This document shows, piece by piece, positions 7,947-15,216 of a stretch of 26,069 nt of DNA. This stretch comes from Candidatus Sigynarchaeota archaeon (GTDB taxonomy: Archaea > Asgardarchaeota > Lokiarchaeia > Sigynarchaeales > Sigynarchaeaceae). The stretch covers positions 1 to 26,069 of the forward strand of contig JAUQYW010000099.1 in assembly GCA_030587525.1 (NCBI GenBank), read 5' to 3'. The notes below the pieces were generated by a model. That model worked only from the letters and a program-made list of their open reading frames with translations. It was not told where the DNA came from and did no database searches. Position numbers and translations under genes: made by a program. How positions within the stretch are numbered: position 1 is the stretch's first letter; every line of letters starts with the position of its first letter.

Positions 7947-9146
7947 ATGCGAACGGATCACCCTCTTAATCGTCGGAAAAAGACCGCTTTATTAGCCGCT
8001 TCGTTGATTTCTGCAACTTTTATCATCATCACTGCTTCGTTTATTTTTGTGAATAATCCAGAAAATGCTTCGTATCTGGCTGGCGATGCCTTCCCTGCGT
8101 TAACCTTTGATCGACCGGTTGGCATTTATGACGCCCATGACGGCACGAATCGCTTGTTTGTAGTGGAACAAATGGGACGCATCACCTTTTTTATCAATGA
8201 CCCTAATTCGACAACGATTCACACTTTTCTAGATATTCACGAGAGAGTTGTATCTGGCGGAGAGCTTGGTTTGCTCGGTTTGGCATTTCACCCGAATTTC
8301 AAGAATAATGGCCTATTCTACGTCGATTACACCGCAGATTCACCTTTAAGGACTGTTTTCTCTCGATTTTCTATCAACCAGTCCGATGCATCTCTTGCAA
8401 ATGCAAGTAGCGAGCTTTTGCTTCTATCGATTGCCCAGCCTTTTCAAAACCACAACGGGGGGCAACTTGCCTTTGGCCCGGATGGATTCTTATATATAGG
8501 GATGGGTGATGGCGGCAGTGCAGGCGATCCATTCGGAAACGGGCAGAACAAAAGTACTTTACTCGGAAAGATTCTGCGGATCGATGTGGATGGAAAGAAT
8601 GGAAGCTTGAACTACGGTGTTCCACTAAGCAACCCGTTCTCGGGAAATGTACAAGGTTTCCAGAAAGAGATTTTCGCTTTTGGTTTACGAAATCCATGGC
8701 GATTCAGCTTTGACAACCTAACTGGTGATTTATGGTGCGCAGATGTTGGCCAGGACGCTTGGGAAGAGGTCGATGTCATCGTAGCTGGTGGAAATTATGG
8801 CTGGAACATAATGGAAGGAAATCATTGCTATGCGCCCTCGTCTGGATGTAACAGCACTGGATTAATGTTACCTGCATGGGAGTACAGCCACAACCAAGGA
8901 GATGAATGCATTGTCGGTGGTGTTGTCTATCGTGGAAGCCAGCTACTGCAGCTCGAAGGAAAATATATCTGTGGCGATTTCATTTCGGGACGAATCTGGG
9001 CTCTCGATTTGGACGGAACGTTGGTCAAGAACTATACCCTACTCGTTCACTCGTCGCTGGGCATAAGCTCGTTTGGGATCGACGCTACGGGCGAATTGCT
9101 TATCTGCGCCTTCGATGGAAAGATCCATGATCTTGTACTGGCATAA
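7947..9146 (+). CDS. Membrane-anchored PQQ-type sugar dehydrogenase (GSDH family)
   Basis: 399 residues. A basic N-terminus (NRRKK) is followed by one hydrophobic segment (about residues 13-35), so the beta-propeller should be anchored outside the cell. Family signatures in order are the GGELGLLGLAFHPNFKNNG region, HNGGQLAFGPDGFLYIGMGD with the conserved active-site His, FGLRNPWRFSFDNLTGDLWC, and ADVGQDAWEEVDVI with GGNYGWN. Members oxidise aldoses or sorbosone using pyrroloquinoline quinone; no PQQ synthesis genes are in the window. Two Cys pairs (CYAPSSGC, and the C in DECIVGG with YICGD) may form disulfides. Codon use looks more AT-rich than the neighbours, which may hint at transfer. It is divergent to the glycyl radical enzyme. 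Confidence 0.88.
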   Translation: MRTDHPLNRRKKTALLAASLISATFIIITASFIFVNNPENASYLAGDAFPALTFDRPVGIYDAHDGTNRLFVVEQMGRITFFINDPNSTTIHTFLDIHERVVSGGELGLLGLAFHPNFKNNGLFYVDYTADSPLRTVFSRFSINQSDASLANASSELLLLSIAQPFQNHNGGQLAFGPDGFLYIGMGDGGSAGDPFGNGQNKSTLLGKILRIDVDGKNGSLNYGVPLSNPFSGNVQGFQKEIFAFGLRNPWRFSFDNLTGDLWCADVGQDAWEEVDVIVAGGNYGWNIMEGNHCYAPSSGCNSTGLMLPAWEYSHNQGDECIVGGVVYRGSQLLQLEGKYICGDFISGRIWALDLDGTLVKNYTLLVHSSLGISSFGIDATGELLICAFDGKIHDLVLA

Positions 9147-9194
9147 TAGACAAGGAGATTTGGAGGAATCAACTGAATCTTTGATGTAACTTGG

Positions 9195-9225
9195 CAAGAT
9201 ACATTTTTCTAAAAAAATGTACTTG
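9195..9225 (+). terminator. AT-rich inverted repeat, possible terminator
   Basis: CAAG-A-TACATTTTT and AAAAATGTACTTG form a 13-base stem with one bulged A and a 4-base loop (CTAA). It begins about 49 bases after the sugar dehydrogenase stop and lies before the flippase promoter. A T5 run sits inside the upstream arm. Position fits a terminator, though a protein-binding site is equally possible. Confidence 0.45.
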
Positions 9226-9274
9226 CTGGTAAGAAGGTTTCCCCTCTGGTTCCATCACTGACGGGAATGATAAT

Positions 9275-9282
9275 GATTTAAC
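9275..9282 (+). promoter_or_regulatory. Candidate TATA box for the flippase gene
   Basis: GATTTAAC is centred about 27 bases before the ATG at 9306 (about 25 before the adjacent GTG at 9303). This spacing suits an archaeal leaderless transcript. Only a weak GGAA lies before the start. Confidence 0.4.
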
Positions 9283-9305
9283 CACTTAGCGCATACGGAA
9301 ACGTG

Positions 9306-11222
9306 ATGACCGACCCCGAAAAAACACCCGTCGCGCGAGATCCGGGAGATGTAAGCAAGCAATCGCACGATCAAGGTGGCGCGACGAAAAATACAGAAAA
9401 GATCACGAATGTCGGCGACCTTTGGGATCAGATCGGTTTTCACAAGCCTATGGCAGGTTTCTGGTTTAATCTTTCTTATACTCTTATCGCGATCGTTGCC
9501 AGCTCGGTGCTAATGGGTTATTTGATGAGTTTCTTTTATCCCTACCCGGAGAGCTTCGGGTACCGGGACGTGGCATTTTCGTTATTCGGCTACCTGTTCA
9601 TGCTCTTCGATATTGCTACCGGGGCCGTCATGAGCAGGTTTTTACCCGAAGTGAATATCAAAGACCCCGAAAAAATGTTAAAGTTTATCCAATATTTTAT
9701 TTGGTATCAAATGGAATCTGGGTTGATACAAACCACGTTGGTATCGCTTTATGCACTTTTCTTTGCGTCAACATCAAGCCTGGCATACCTGGTCTGGATC
9801 ATGCTCATCGCTTCCACGACGCAGTTTCCCGGGTTCTTGGGCGTTTTTACCAATGTGCTTGATGCATTACAGCAACACCACAAGGCGCAGACGAGCCGGT
9901 TCCTCGCGGGCACGGTGGTCTCCCGCATCATCGAGATCGGGTTCGTCGTGGTCGGTCGTATGTACGGCGCTGCACATCCCGAAATCAGCGAGATCCTCGC
10001 CATTTCAATAGGAGCGGCGATCGGCGGGTACGTGTCGCAATTCACGGCAATGATCATATCGGCATATTTTTTCGCTGGCATTATGAAGTCGTATGGTATC
10101 AAGCCCAGGGATTGTTTCAGGCGAGATTTCACGTTCAAGGATGTCAAGCCCGCCCTTATCTACGCTATCAAGACCAGCATCCCCGGTATCATCGGCGGGG
10201 CTTTGAACCAGATGAACCTCTTGCTCTGGATCGGTTTTTTTCCGCAATACACGACCGTGCTCATCTTCGCTAGCATCGGCGGGAGCATTGCCGACGTGAT
10301 GGACTGGTTCGGTGTGCCGAGCATCACGCCCCTGGTGTCCGAATCGTATATGAACGAAAAAAAACAGCTCACGCAATATTATATGGGCCAGATCTCCCGA
10401 TTCAACGCTTTACTTCAAGGATTTTTCGTGCCCTTGATCATATTGCTCGCAAGTGTCATGACCCAAGCCTGGAAAGCACTGGGCATGATCAACTACTTGC
10501 CGGGCGTCGTGTTTATCTTGCCCCGCATGATCAAGCTCGTCATCAACAAATACAATGGCATCCCGGGCCAGGTCTTGTACGGCGCCAACAAGCCCAACAT
10601 CCAGGTCGTTCTCGGCCTTGCCGGCAGCTTCACGAATTCGGGCATCCTTATCGTGTATCTGGTCTTGTTGCGGTTGCCGGTCGTTCTTGGCATCTCTGGT
10701 ATGGCTTGGGTTATGGAATTAGGCTGGCTGCCATTCGACATCACGTTTGCGGCCATTGCCTACATCTACATTCACAAGACAATGGTCAAGATCAAGTTTC
10801 CCGTGGCGCAGATCGCCATCGGCATCGTGCTACCCTCGGGGATCACGCTGGCCGCCATGCTCGTCGTCAAGGTGCTCGTGTTCGACACGCTGTATGTCAT
10901 GGGCGGGTTTTTCCTCGCGCTCCTGCCGAGCATTGGTTGCCTTGCCGCGCTGTTGTTCTTCATGTACTTCCCGCTGACCGCTGCGCTTGGCGGGTGGGAC
11001 AACACGAACCTCGAGGAGTTCCGCAAGGTTGCCTACATGAGCGGCCCGAGCAAGTTCATCGTCATACCCATTTACAAGATCGTCAACAACATCTGCAAGC
11101 GGAGCAAGTGGCACGGGCGGTTCGCGATGCCCGTGGAAAACGTGATCCGGGAAGCGGAGGAGTTACTCGTGCTCAAGCGCACGAACCGGGACGCGTTCAA
11201 GGAACGACTCAAAAGACGGTAG
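9306..11222 (+). CDS. Polysaccharide/oligosaccharide flippase-like membrane protein (MOP/PST type)
   Basis: About 638 residues. A hydrophilic N-terminal tail of ~40 residues rich in charged residues precedes roughly 12-14 hydrophobic segments, then a basic cytoplasmic C-terminus (LLVLKRTNRDAFKERLKRR). The paired layout of membrane segments, with conserved-looking polar residues in segment 1 (FWFNLSYTLIAIVASS) and segment 7 (IPGIIGGALNQMNLLLW), fits the MOP flippase superfamily (Wzx/MurJ/MATE-like). Such proteins move lipid-linked glycans or similar lipids to the outer face. The N- and C-terminal extensions make it longer than a usual ~450-residue Wzx. The ATG at 9306 is preceded by an adjacent in-frame GTG. 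A Roadblock gene follows within 30 bases. Substrate unknown. Confidence 0.75.
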   Translation: MTDPEKTPVARDPGDVSKQSHDQGGATKNTEKITNVGDLWDQIGFHKPMAGFWFNLSYTLIAIVASSVLMGYLMSFFYPYPESFGYRDVAFSLFGYLFMLFDIATGAVMSRFLPEVNIKDPEKMLKFIQYFIWYQMESGLIQTTLVSLYALFFASTSSLAYLVWIMLIASTTQFPGFLGVFTNVLDALQQHHKAQTSRFLAGTVVSRIIEIGFVVVGRMYGAAHPEISEILAISIGAAIGGYVSQFTAMIISAYFFAGIMKSYGIKPRDCFRRDFTFKDVKPALIYAIKTSIPGIIGGALNQMNLLLWIGFFPQYTTVLIFASIGGSIADVMDWFGVPSITPLVSESYMNEKKQLTQYYMGQISRFNALLQGFFVPLIILLASVMTQAWKALGMINYLPGVVFILPRMIKLVINKYNGIPGQVLYGANKPNIQVVLGLAGSFTNSGILIVYLVLLRLPVVLGISGMAWVMELGWLPFDITFAAIAYIYIHKTMVKIKFPVAQIAIGIVLPSGITLAAMLVVKVLVFDTLYVMGGFFLALLPSIGCLAALLFFMYFPLTAALGGWDNTNLEEFRKVAYMSGPSKFIVIPIYKIVNNICKRSKWHGRFAMPVENVIREAEELLVLKRTNRDAFKERLKRR

Positions 11223-11250
11223 AAGATATTAAAGGAGCGCGGCATGCGAG

Positions 11251-11502
11251 TTGAGATGGAGTAAGAGGAAAAACATCCGCGGTACCATCATCCTCGATGA
11301 AACAGGACTGCCGATCCAGACCGATTTCAGTTCCGAAACGACAACGTATGTTTCTTCGGGAACTTTAGCCCTTCTTGAATCGATTAGAACGTTTGTCGAA
11401 TGTCTTGACGAAGGGGGCTTGTATTTCGTGAAGCTTGAAACAACTCGTGGTGAAGTGCTCGTGATCCCTGAAAAAAGCAAGACATCCATCAATATTATCT
11501 AG
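11251..11502 (+). CDS. Roadblock/LC7 (DYNLRB-like) protein, short form
   Basis: 83 residues. RKNIRGTIILDETGLPI, the TTTYVSSGTLALLESIRTFV helix and LYFVKLETTRGEVLVIPEK follow, strand by strand, human DYNLRB1 (VQGIIVVNTEGIPI; LTFLRIRSKKNEIMVAPDK), as recalled from memory. It lacks the usual N-terminal helix and has almost nothing after the last strand, so it is a minimal Roadblock fold. The start is taken as TTG at 11251: the upstream frame has a stop at 11230 and no other start codon, and AAAGGAG (11231-11237) is the ribosome site, somewhat far. A six-codon ATG frame at 11244 overlaps it. It directly follows the flippase gene and is probably co-transcribed. Roadblock proteins partner small Ras-like GTPases; none is present here. 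Confidence 0.7.
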   Translation: MRWSKRKNIRGTIILDETGLPIQTDFSSETTTYVSSGTLALLESIRTFVECLDEGGLYFVKLETTRGEVLVIPEKSKTSINII

Positions 11503-11507
11503 CCCCG

Positions 11508-11563
11508 CCTTCGGATGAGTTCTGTAATATAAGAAAACCGCCATCTTCAGATGAGTCCTACAA
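11508..11563. repeat. Two imperfect direct repeats between the Roadblock and SDR genes
   Basis: TTCGGATGAGTTCTGTAAT and TTCAGATGAGTCCTACAAT match at 15 of 19 bases and lie about 34 bases apart (start to start), in the 83-base gap after 11502. They could be a duplicated regulator site upstream of the SDR gene or a decayed duplication. Nothing else is seen in this gap apart from GGAAG before the ATG at 11586. Confidence 0.45.
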
Positions 11564-11585
11564 TTAACTAGCATTGGGAAGATAA

Positions 11586-13166
11586 ATGGCAAAGCAACGG
11601 GTCTTGCTACTCGGAGCATCGGGTTCCATGGGCTTCGCAGCGTTCAAGGAGCTCTGGAGCCGTAACGGCAGCAGCGGTGAGCGAAAATACGACATCGTGC
11701 TCTTGCTCCGGCCATCGGGAAAGAACAAGGAAATGTTCAAGAAATACGAGAAGTTGTACGGGATCGAGCCGATTCCAGGCCGCGGCATCATCCAGGACAA
11801 GCAAATGTCCTTCAAGATCGTTTGGGGCGATGCAACCGTGTACGATGACGTGGTGGAGGCCGTGCGGGGCGTCGATTGGGTGCTTTGCCCCATGGCGTTC
11901 ATTTCGCCGGAAGCAGACAAGAATCCCGCCCAAGCAAAAGCGGTCAACACGACCGCCATCGAGTATATCGTGAAGGCGATCGAGGCGGAACCGAACGGCG
12001 CGGAACGCATCAAGTTCGTGTACACGGGCACGGTCGCGGCTACCGGCGATCGGTTACCACTGATCCATCACGGCCGGGTGGGCGACCCGCTCAAGCCGTC
12101 CGTGTTCGATTTTTATGCCACGACGAAGATCCGCGGCGAGTTAGCGGTCCTGGAAAGCAACATCAAGCACTGGGCGTCCCTCCGGCAGACTTTTATCATG
12201 ATCCCCGACGTCATGAGCTTGCAAGACCCCATCATGTTCCACCAGCCCATCAACACCTACATGGAAAATAACACCATGCGGGACGCGGGCCGGGGCCTCG
12301 TGAATTGCCTGGACATCCCCGATGGCTCGGATTTCTGGCGTCGGGTCTACAACATGGCCGGCGGGCCATCATGCCGGATTGTCTTCCTCGAATTCATGAA
12401 GATCGCCTATGATATGCTCGGGATGGATTACCGGAAAGTCATGGACCGCAAGTGGTTCGCTTTGCGCAATTTTCACATGCAATTCTTCGAGGATTCGTGG
12501 ATCCTCAACGAGTACATAAAAAATTGGGGCGATGGGATGAATGAATACAAGGAGATGATGAAAAAGGGATTGCCACCTTCCTTGAAAATCGTTGCCATCA
12601 TCAACAAGCTGATCCCGCCGTTCCGGCATTTTGTAGAGAAGAAGACCCGGGAGCGGCTCAAGCAGCTCGCGGAGCGTCCCGACGGGACGATGGGATGGTT
12701 TAATAGCCGAATGGATATGCGCATCTCCGCATTCTATGGCTCCTATGAAAAACTCGCCCAGATTCCCGGGTGGGACACGGACCTTCCAGAAATGCGCATC
12801 GATGCTCCCTTCACGAAACTGAGCCATGGCTACGATGAAACAAAAGAAAAACTTGATTTGGATGACTTGCGCGGCGCGGCGAAGTTTCGCGGCGGGGAAT
12901 GCACTTCGACCGCGTGGTCAGGGGACATGTACGCGGCAATCGAATGGCATTGTGCGTTCGGCCACGAGTTCTCTGCCAAGCCATATACGGTGCTCAAGGC
13001 GGGGCACTGGTGCCCGCGATGCTTGGCGCCACCATGGAATTATGACGAGATCGCTCGGAAAAGTCCCTTCTTCGCACAGATCTGGTATCCGAATCACGAT
13101 CCAGCAGAGCACAACTTCTATCCTGAAGACTGTTACAAGGACATCGACGGGTTGAAAGAAAAATAG
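11586..13166 (+). CDS. NAD-dependent epimerase/dehydratase (extended SDR) fused to a zinc ribbon
   Basis: 526 residues. The N-terminal Rossmann motif is LLLGASGSMG (Gly10, 13, 16). A mid-domain FVYTGTVAATG strand precedes the active-site Tyr177-A-T-T-Lys181 (YxxxK), as in extended short-chain dehydrogenases acting on nucleotide sugars or sterol-like substrates. After a helical linker, the C-terminus (about 440-500) carries WHCAFGHEF and GHWCPRC, giving Cys456, His460, Cys476 and Cys479. This is the W-C..GH.F...G..CP.C pattern of 'probable zinc-ribbon' domains (PF14311-like). The fusion is unusual and may bind nucleic acid or a partner. GGAAG lies 4 bases before the ATG. It follows the flippase/Roadblock pair on the same strand and may belong to glycan synthesis. 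Substrate unknown. Confidence 0.82.
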   Translation: MAKQRVLLLGASGSMGFAAFKELWSRNGSSGERKYDIVLLLRPSGKNKEMFKKYEKLYGIEPIPGRGIIQDKQMSFKIVWGDATVYDDVVEAVRGVDWVLCPMAFISPEADKNPAQAKAVNTTAIEYIVKAIEAEPNGAERIKFVYTGTVAATGDRLPLIHHGRVGDPLKPSVFDFYATTKIRGELAVLESNIKHWASLRQTFIMIPDVMSLQDPIMFHQPINTYMENNTMRDAGRGLVNCLDIPDGSDFWRRVYNMAGGPSCRIVFLEFMKIAYDMLGMDYRKVMDRKWFALRNFHMQFFEDSWILNEYIKNWGDGMNEYKEMMKKGLPPSLKIVAIINKLIPPFRHFVEKKTRERLKQLAERPDGTMGWFNSRMDMRISAFYGSYEKLAQIPGWDTDLPEMRIDAPFTKLSHGYDETKEKLDLDDLRGAAKFRGGECTSTAWSGDMYAAIEWHCAFGHEFSAKPYTVLKAGHWCPRCLAPPWNYDEIARKSPFFAQIWYPNHDPAEHNFYPEDCYKDIDGLKEK

Positions 13167-13213
13167 ACAATCGGCAGATCTTGAAAAAAATAATTAGGAA
13201 TGCGATTTCCGCA

Positions 13214-14470
13214 TTACATGTGCTCTTCGTCCAAATCCTTTGGAGAAACGGATTTTGCCGGTTTCATTGTGGGCATAGCTTCCTTTGCACCGGCTGTTGG
13301 CGCTGTCTTCATAGCTGTTGGGGCTCCCCCAGTCGCTGTACCATTTGATGCTTGCATGGGCTTGACGGCGTTCGTCCCGGCGCTAGATGTTTGCATCTTC
13401 AAGAACCCGGTTTGATCGGCCGGCGTCTTCGGGAATGCTTGGTCAGCAGGCATCTTTAAGAACCCGGTTTGGTCAGCCGGATTCTTCAAGAACCCGGTTC
13501 GATCCGCCGGCATCTTCGGGAACGCACCCTGGTCAGCCGGCATCTTCGGGAACGCATGGTCGGCCGGCATCTTCGGGAACGCCTGGTCAGCCGGCATCTT
13601 CGGGAACTCAGTTTTCGGGAATGCCGTTCCACTGGTGCTCTGAGGAAGTTGCAGGGGCTTCTTGACTTTCGCGTTCAGATTCGCTCGGGCAGGCTTGATC
13701 TTGTCAGCCTTCGGTGTCGAATCGCGCGATAGGTTCATCCTTTTCCTGCCTTGTGATATCCCGATACCAGCGGCCAAAATGACCACGCCAATGATACCCC
13801 CGATGATGATCTCGTCATCAAGAAAGCCATCGATGGGCGTCATCGCAACGTTTGTTGCCACGAGGATGATCTGATTCTGGCATCGTTCCCCGCCCCATTG
13901 ATACATGAACGTCGCGTTTACCAGCAGGCCCGTGCTTTGCTCGTAATACGCAATGCTACCTTCCACAGAACTGAGTTTCCAGCAACGATACGTCTTATTT
14001 TCGTAGGAAAAGGTCGTGTTCCCCACGATCTGGAACTGCTGGTCGGTGGAATTGCGAATCGCCACGGGAATGTTAATGCCTGGCTGGGAAGTCCTCGGTA
14101 TCCATATCCAATCGTGAGTTCCATTTCTTACATGCATATCGTGCGATTGCGAAATCACTCGTGACGTGCTATTCACGAATCTATTCGTTATAGACGAATT
14201 AATAAGGAAGAGTCCGCCTCCGCCCGCGGGTGGGCTTGAAAACACATCCGCTCCCGTGGAAGGAGTAGGATCATTCGTCATGTTGGAGGAAAAGGTGTAA
14301 TTGAAATACATGCCATTAAACGGTGGCTGGTCCGTGCCACCTTGGCTGGTCGAGATTGTTTCATCTCCTGCCACGGCAGCGCTCACGAATGATGTCAACA
14401 AAAGCACGGAAAACAAGAACAAGAAAAACCCGGCCATGTATCCAATGGCCATCGACCTTTTAACGTTCAT
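13214..14470 (-). CDS. Type I membrane protein with extracellular domain and cytoplasmic tandem repeats
   Basis: 418 residues. A signal sequence (about 1-35) precedes a Ser/Thr/Asn-rich outer domain with many N-x-S/T sites (about 36-215) and two cysteines (RCWK and ERCQNQ). One transmembrane helix follows (IIIGGIIGVVILAAGIGI), then a basic stop-transfer stretch (QGRKR). The inner tail is Lys/Pro/Ala-rich and contains seven full plus partial copies of a 9-10 residue repeat, consensus (TG/A)F(P/L)KMPADQ, at about residues 286-360. Then comes a disordered Ala/Thr/Gly tail ending DLDEEHM. The GGTGAT ribosome site lies 5 bases before the ATG. I do not recognise the outer domain. Plausibly a surface adhesin or sensor whose tail docks a cytoplasmic partner; this is inference. 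Confidence 0.8.
   Translation of the reverse strand: MNVKRSMAIGYMAGFFLFLFSVLLLTSFVSAAVAGDETISTSQGGTDQPPFNGMYFNYTFSSNMTNDPTPSTGADVFSSPPAGGGGLFLINSSITNRFVNSTSRVISQSHDMHVRNGTHDWIWIPRTSQPGINIPVAIRNSTDQQFQIVGNTTFSYENKTYRCWKLSSVEGSIAYYEQSTGLLVNATFMYQWGGERCQNQIILVATNVAMTPIDGFLDDEIIIGGIIGVVILAAGIGISQGRKRMNLSRDSTPKADKIKPARANLNAKVKKPLQLPQSTSGTAFPKTEFPKMPADQAFPKMPADHAFPKMPADQGAFPKMPADRTGFLKNPADQTGFLKMPADQAFPKTPADQTGFLKMQTSSAGTNAVKPMQASNGTATGGAPTAMKTAPTAGAKEAMPTMKPAKSVSPKDLDEEHM
13393..13626. repeat. In-frame 27/30-base tandem repeat array
   Basis: Seven full units run from 13414 to 13611 (27, 30, 30, 30, 27, 27, 27 bases) with degenerate partial units on both sides. The plus-strand core is GGTCAGCCGGCATCTTCGGG. 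All length differences are multiples of three, so the reading frame is kept. The three units at 13531-13611 are nearly identical, which indicates recent expansion. They encode the FPKMPADQ-type repeats of the membrane protein. Confidence 0.9.
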
Positions 14471-14573
14471 CCTACATCACCTATAAAATTCCGATCGAGG
14501 GAATATGACATTCAACTGTATTAACGATTTCTCACTCAATCCAGGATGGCAGCACGTAACCCGGCTAAAATGC

Positions 14574-14594
14574 ACGAGATCTTCTTGATCTCGT
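14574..14594 (-). terminator. Hairpin downstream of aIF1A
   Basis: ACGAGATC and GATCTCGT form a perfect 8-base stem with a 5-base loop, about 50 bases past the aIF1A stop on the minus strand. Two T5 runs lie between the stop and the hairpin, as in archaeal T-tract terminators. It may equally be a site upstream of the repeat-protein gene. Confidence 0.45.
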
Positions 14595-14642
14595 TAAATA
14601 GTAACTATAAAAAGAAGCTTGACCAGAAAAAGCCCGAACGCA

Positions 14643-14999
14643 TCACGGGTTCAAATATTCGGTCAAGTACCCTTTCTTTTCCATCCACGCGCGCTCGGTT
14701 TCCCTGTATCGGTGAACGATATCGCAATGCGAGTCCTGGAAATCCCATTTGCTGACGATGACGAGGTCGCCAAGACGCGTCCACATGCGTTTCTTTATCT
14801 TGCCACGGATGCGGCCCATTCGTTCAATACCATCGGCACAACGGACTTTCATACGGTCATCGCCGAGGATCTGCACGACCACACCGAGTATTTCACCATC
14901 CGCGGGATTCGGGATACGGGCACGAGTAACCTCAATATCACCCGATTGCTGGCGCACGTGCGGGCGGGAGCTTCTTCTGTTGTTGTTTTTCTTACCCAT
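14643..14999 (-). CDS. eif1A: Translation initiation factor 1A (aIF1A)
   Basis: 118 residues, normal length for the archaeal factor. A basic N-terminal tail (MGKKNNNRRSSR) precedes the OB-fold: GEILGVVVQILGDDRMKV, then CADGIERMGRIRGKIKKRMW and the LGDLVIVSKWDFQD strand. A short helix follows (DIVHRYRETERAWMEKKGYL). These are the hallmark elements of eIF1A/aIF1A, which binds the A site of the small ribosomal subunit and promotes initiation. This is the clearest archaeal marker in the window. An ATAAATAAAA box is centred 25 bases upstream of the ATG and there is no ribosome site, so the mRNA is probably leaderless. Confidence 0.95.
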   Translation of the reverse strand: MGKKNNNRRSSRPHVRQQSGDIEVTRARIPNPADGEILGVVVQILGDDRMKVRCADGIERMGRIRGKIKKRMWTRLGDLVIVSKWDFQDSHCDIVHRYRETERAWMEKKGYLTEYLNP

Positions 15000-15019
15000 A
15001 AACTATCATAAAGCGGGAA

Positions 15020-15029
15020 TTTTATTTAT
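15020..15029 (-). promoter_or_regulatory. TATA box of aIF1A (leaderless)
   Basis: On the minus strand ATAAATAAAA is centred 25.5 bases before the first base of the aIF1A start codon. This is textbook spacing for an archaeal promoter whose transcript begins at the ATG. An A-rich stretch (CTAAAGC) just upstream could be the B-recognition element. Confidence 0.6.
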
Positions 15030-15154
15030 GCTTTAGCGAAAATTCTCCCCGAAGGTCGTGAGGTGTGCAAGAACACGCGACTTTTAGTCCGCAAAACGTG
15101 GACATAATTACTTATCGTGCATGTTTTGAACTTTCTCTCGCATTATGCAAGGAA

Positions 15155-15175
15155 CCACGGTGCAATTGCGCGTGG
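15155..15175. repeat. Nested inverted repeat in the gap upstream of aIF1A
   Basis: CCACG and CGTGG flank an 8-base palindrome (GCAATTGC). It lies about 155 bases upstream of aIF1A and about 40 bases past the stop of the small membrane protein. It could be a hairpin or a protein-binding site. Apart from the aIF1A promoter and the terminator at 15198-15216, nothing else is seen in the 15000-15215 gap. Confidence 0.35.
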
Positions 15176-15197
15176 AAGCGAATCATCCACAAATACC

Positions 15198-15216
15198 ACT
15201 TTTTGACTAAAAAAGT
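15198..15216 (-). terminator. Hairpin with T6 run at the end of the small membrane protein gene
   Basis: ACTTTTT and AAAAAGT form a 7-base stem with a 5-base loop. On the minus strand the sequence reads TAACTTTTTTAGTC, so a T6 run starts right after the stop codon. Archaeal RNA polymerase stops at such T tracts, and the position fits a terminator. Confidence 0.5.

Noticed and set aside
11244..11261. Six-codon ATG frame with AAAGGAG just upstream of the Roadblock gene
   Set aside because: Too short to claim as a gene; it may only be a by-product of the ribosome site, though a leader-peptide role cannot be excluded.
13393..13626. CRISPR-like regular repeats of 27-30 bases
   Set aside because: There are no unique spacers; units abut directly, lengths are multiples of three, and they encode an in-frame peptide repeat of a membrane protein.
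15000..15215. Possible tRNA or small RNA gene in the aIF1A/membrane protein gap
   Set aside because: No T-loop (GTTCRA) or cloverleaf spacing is visible; the content is explained by the aIF1A promoter, a hairpin and a terminator.
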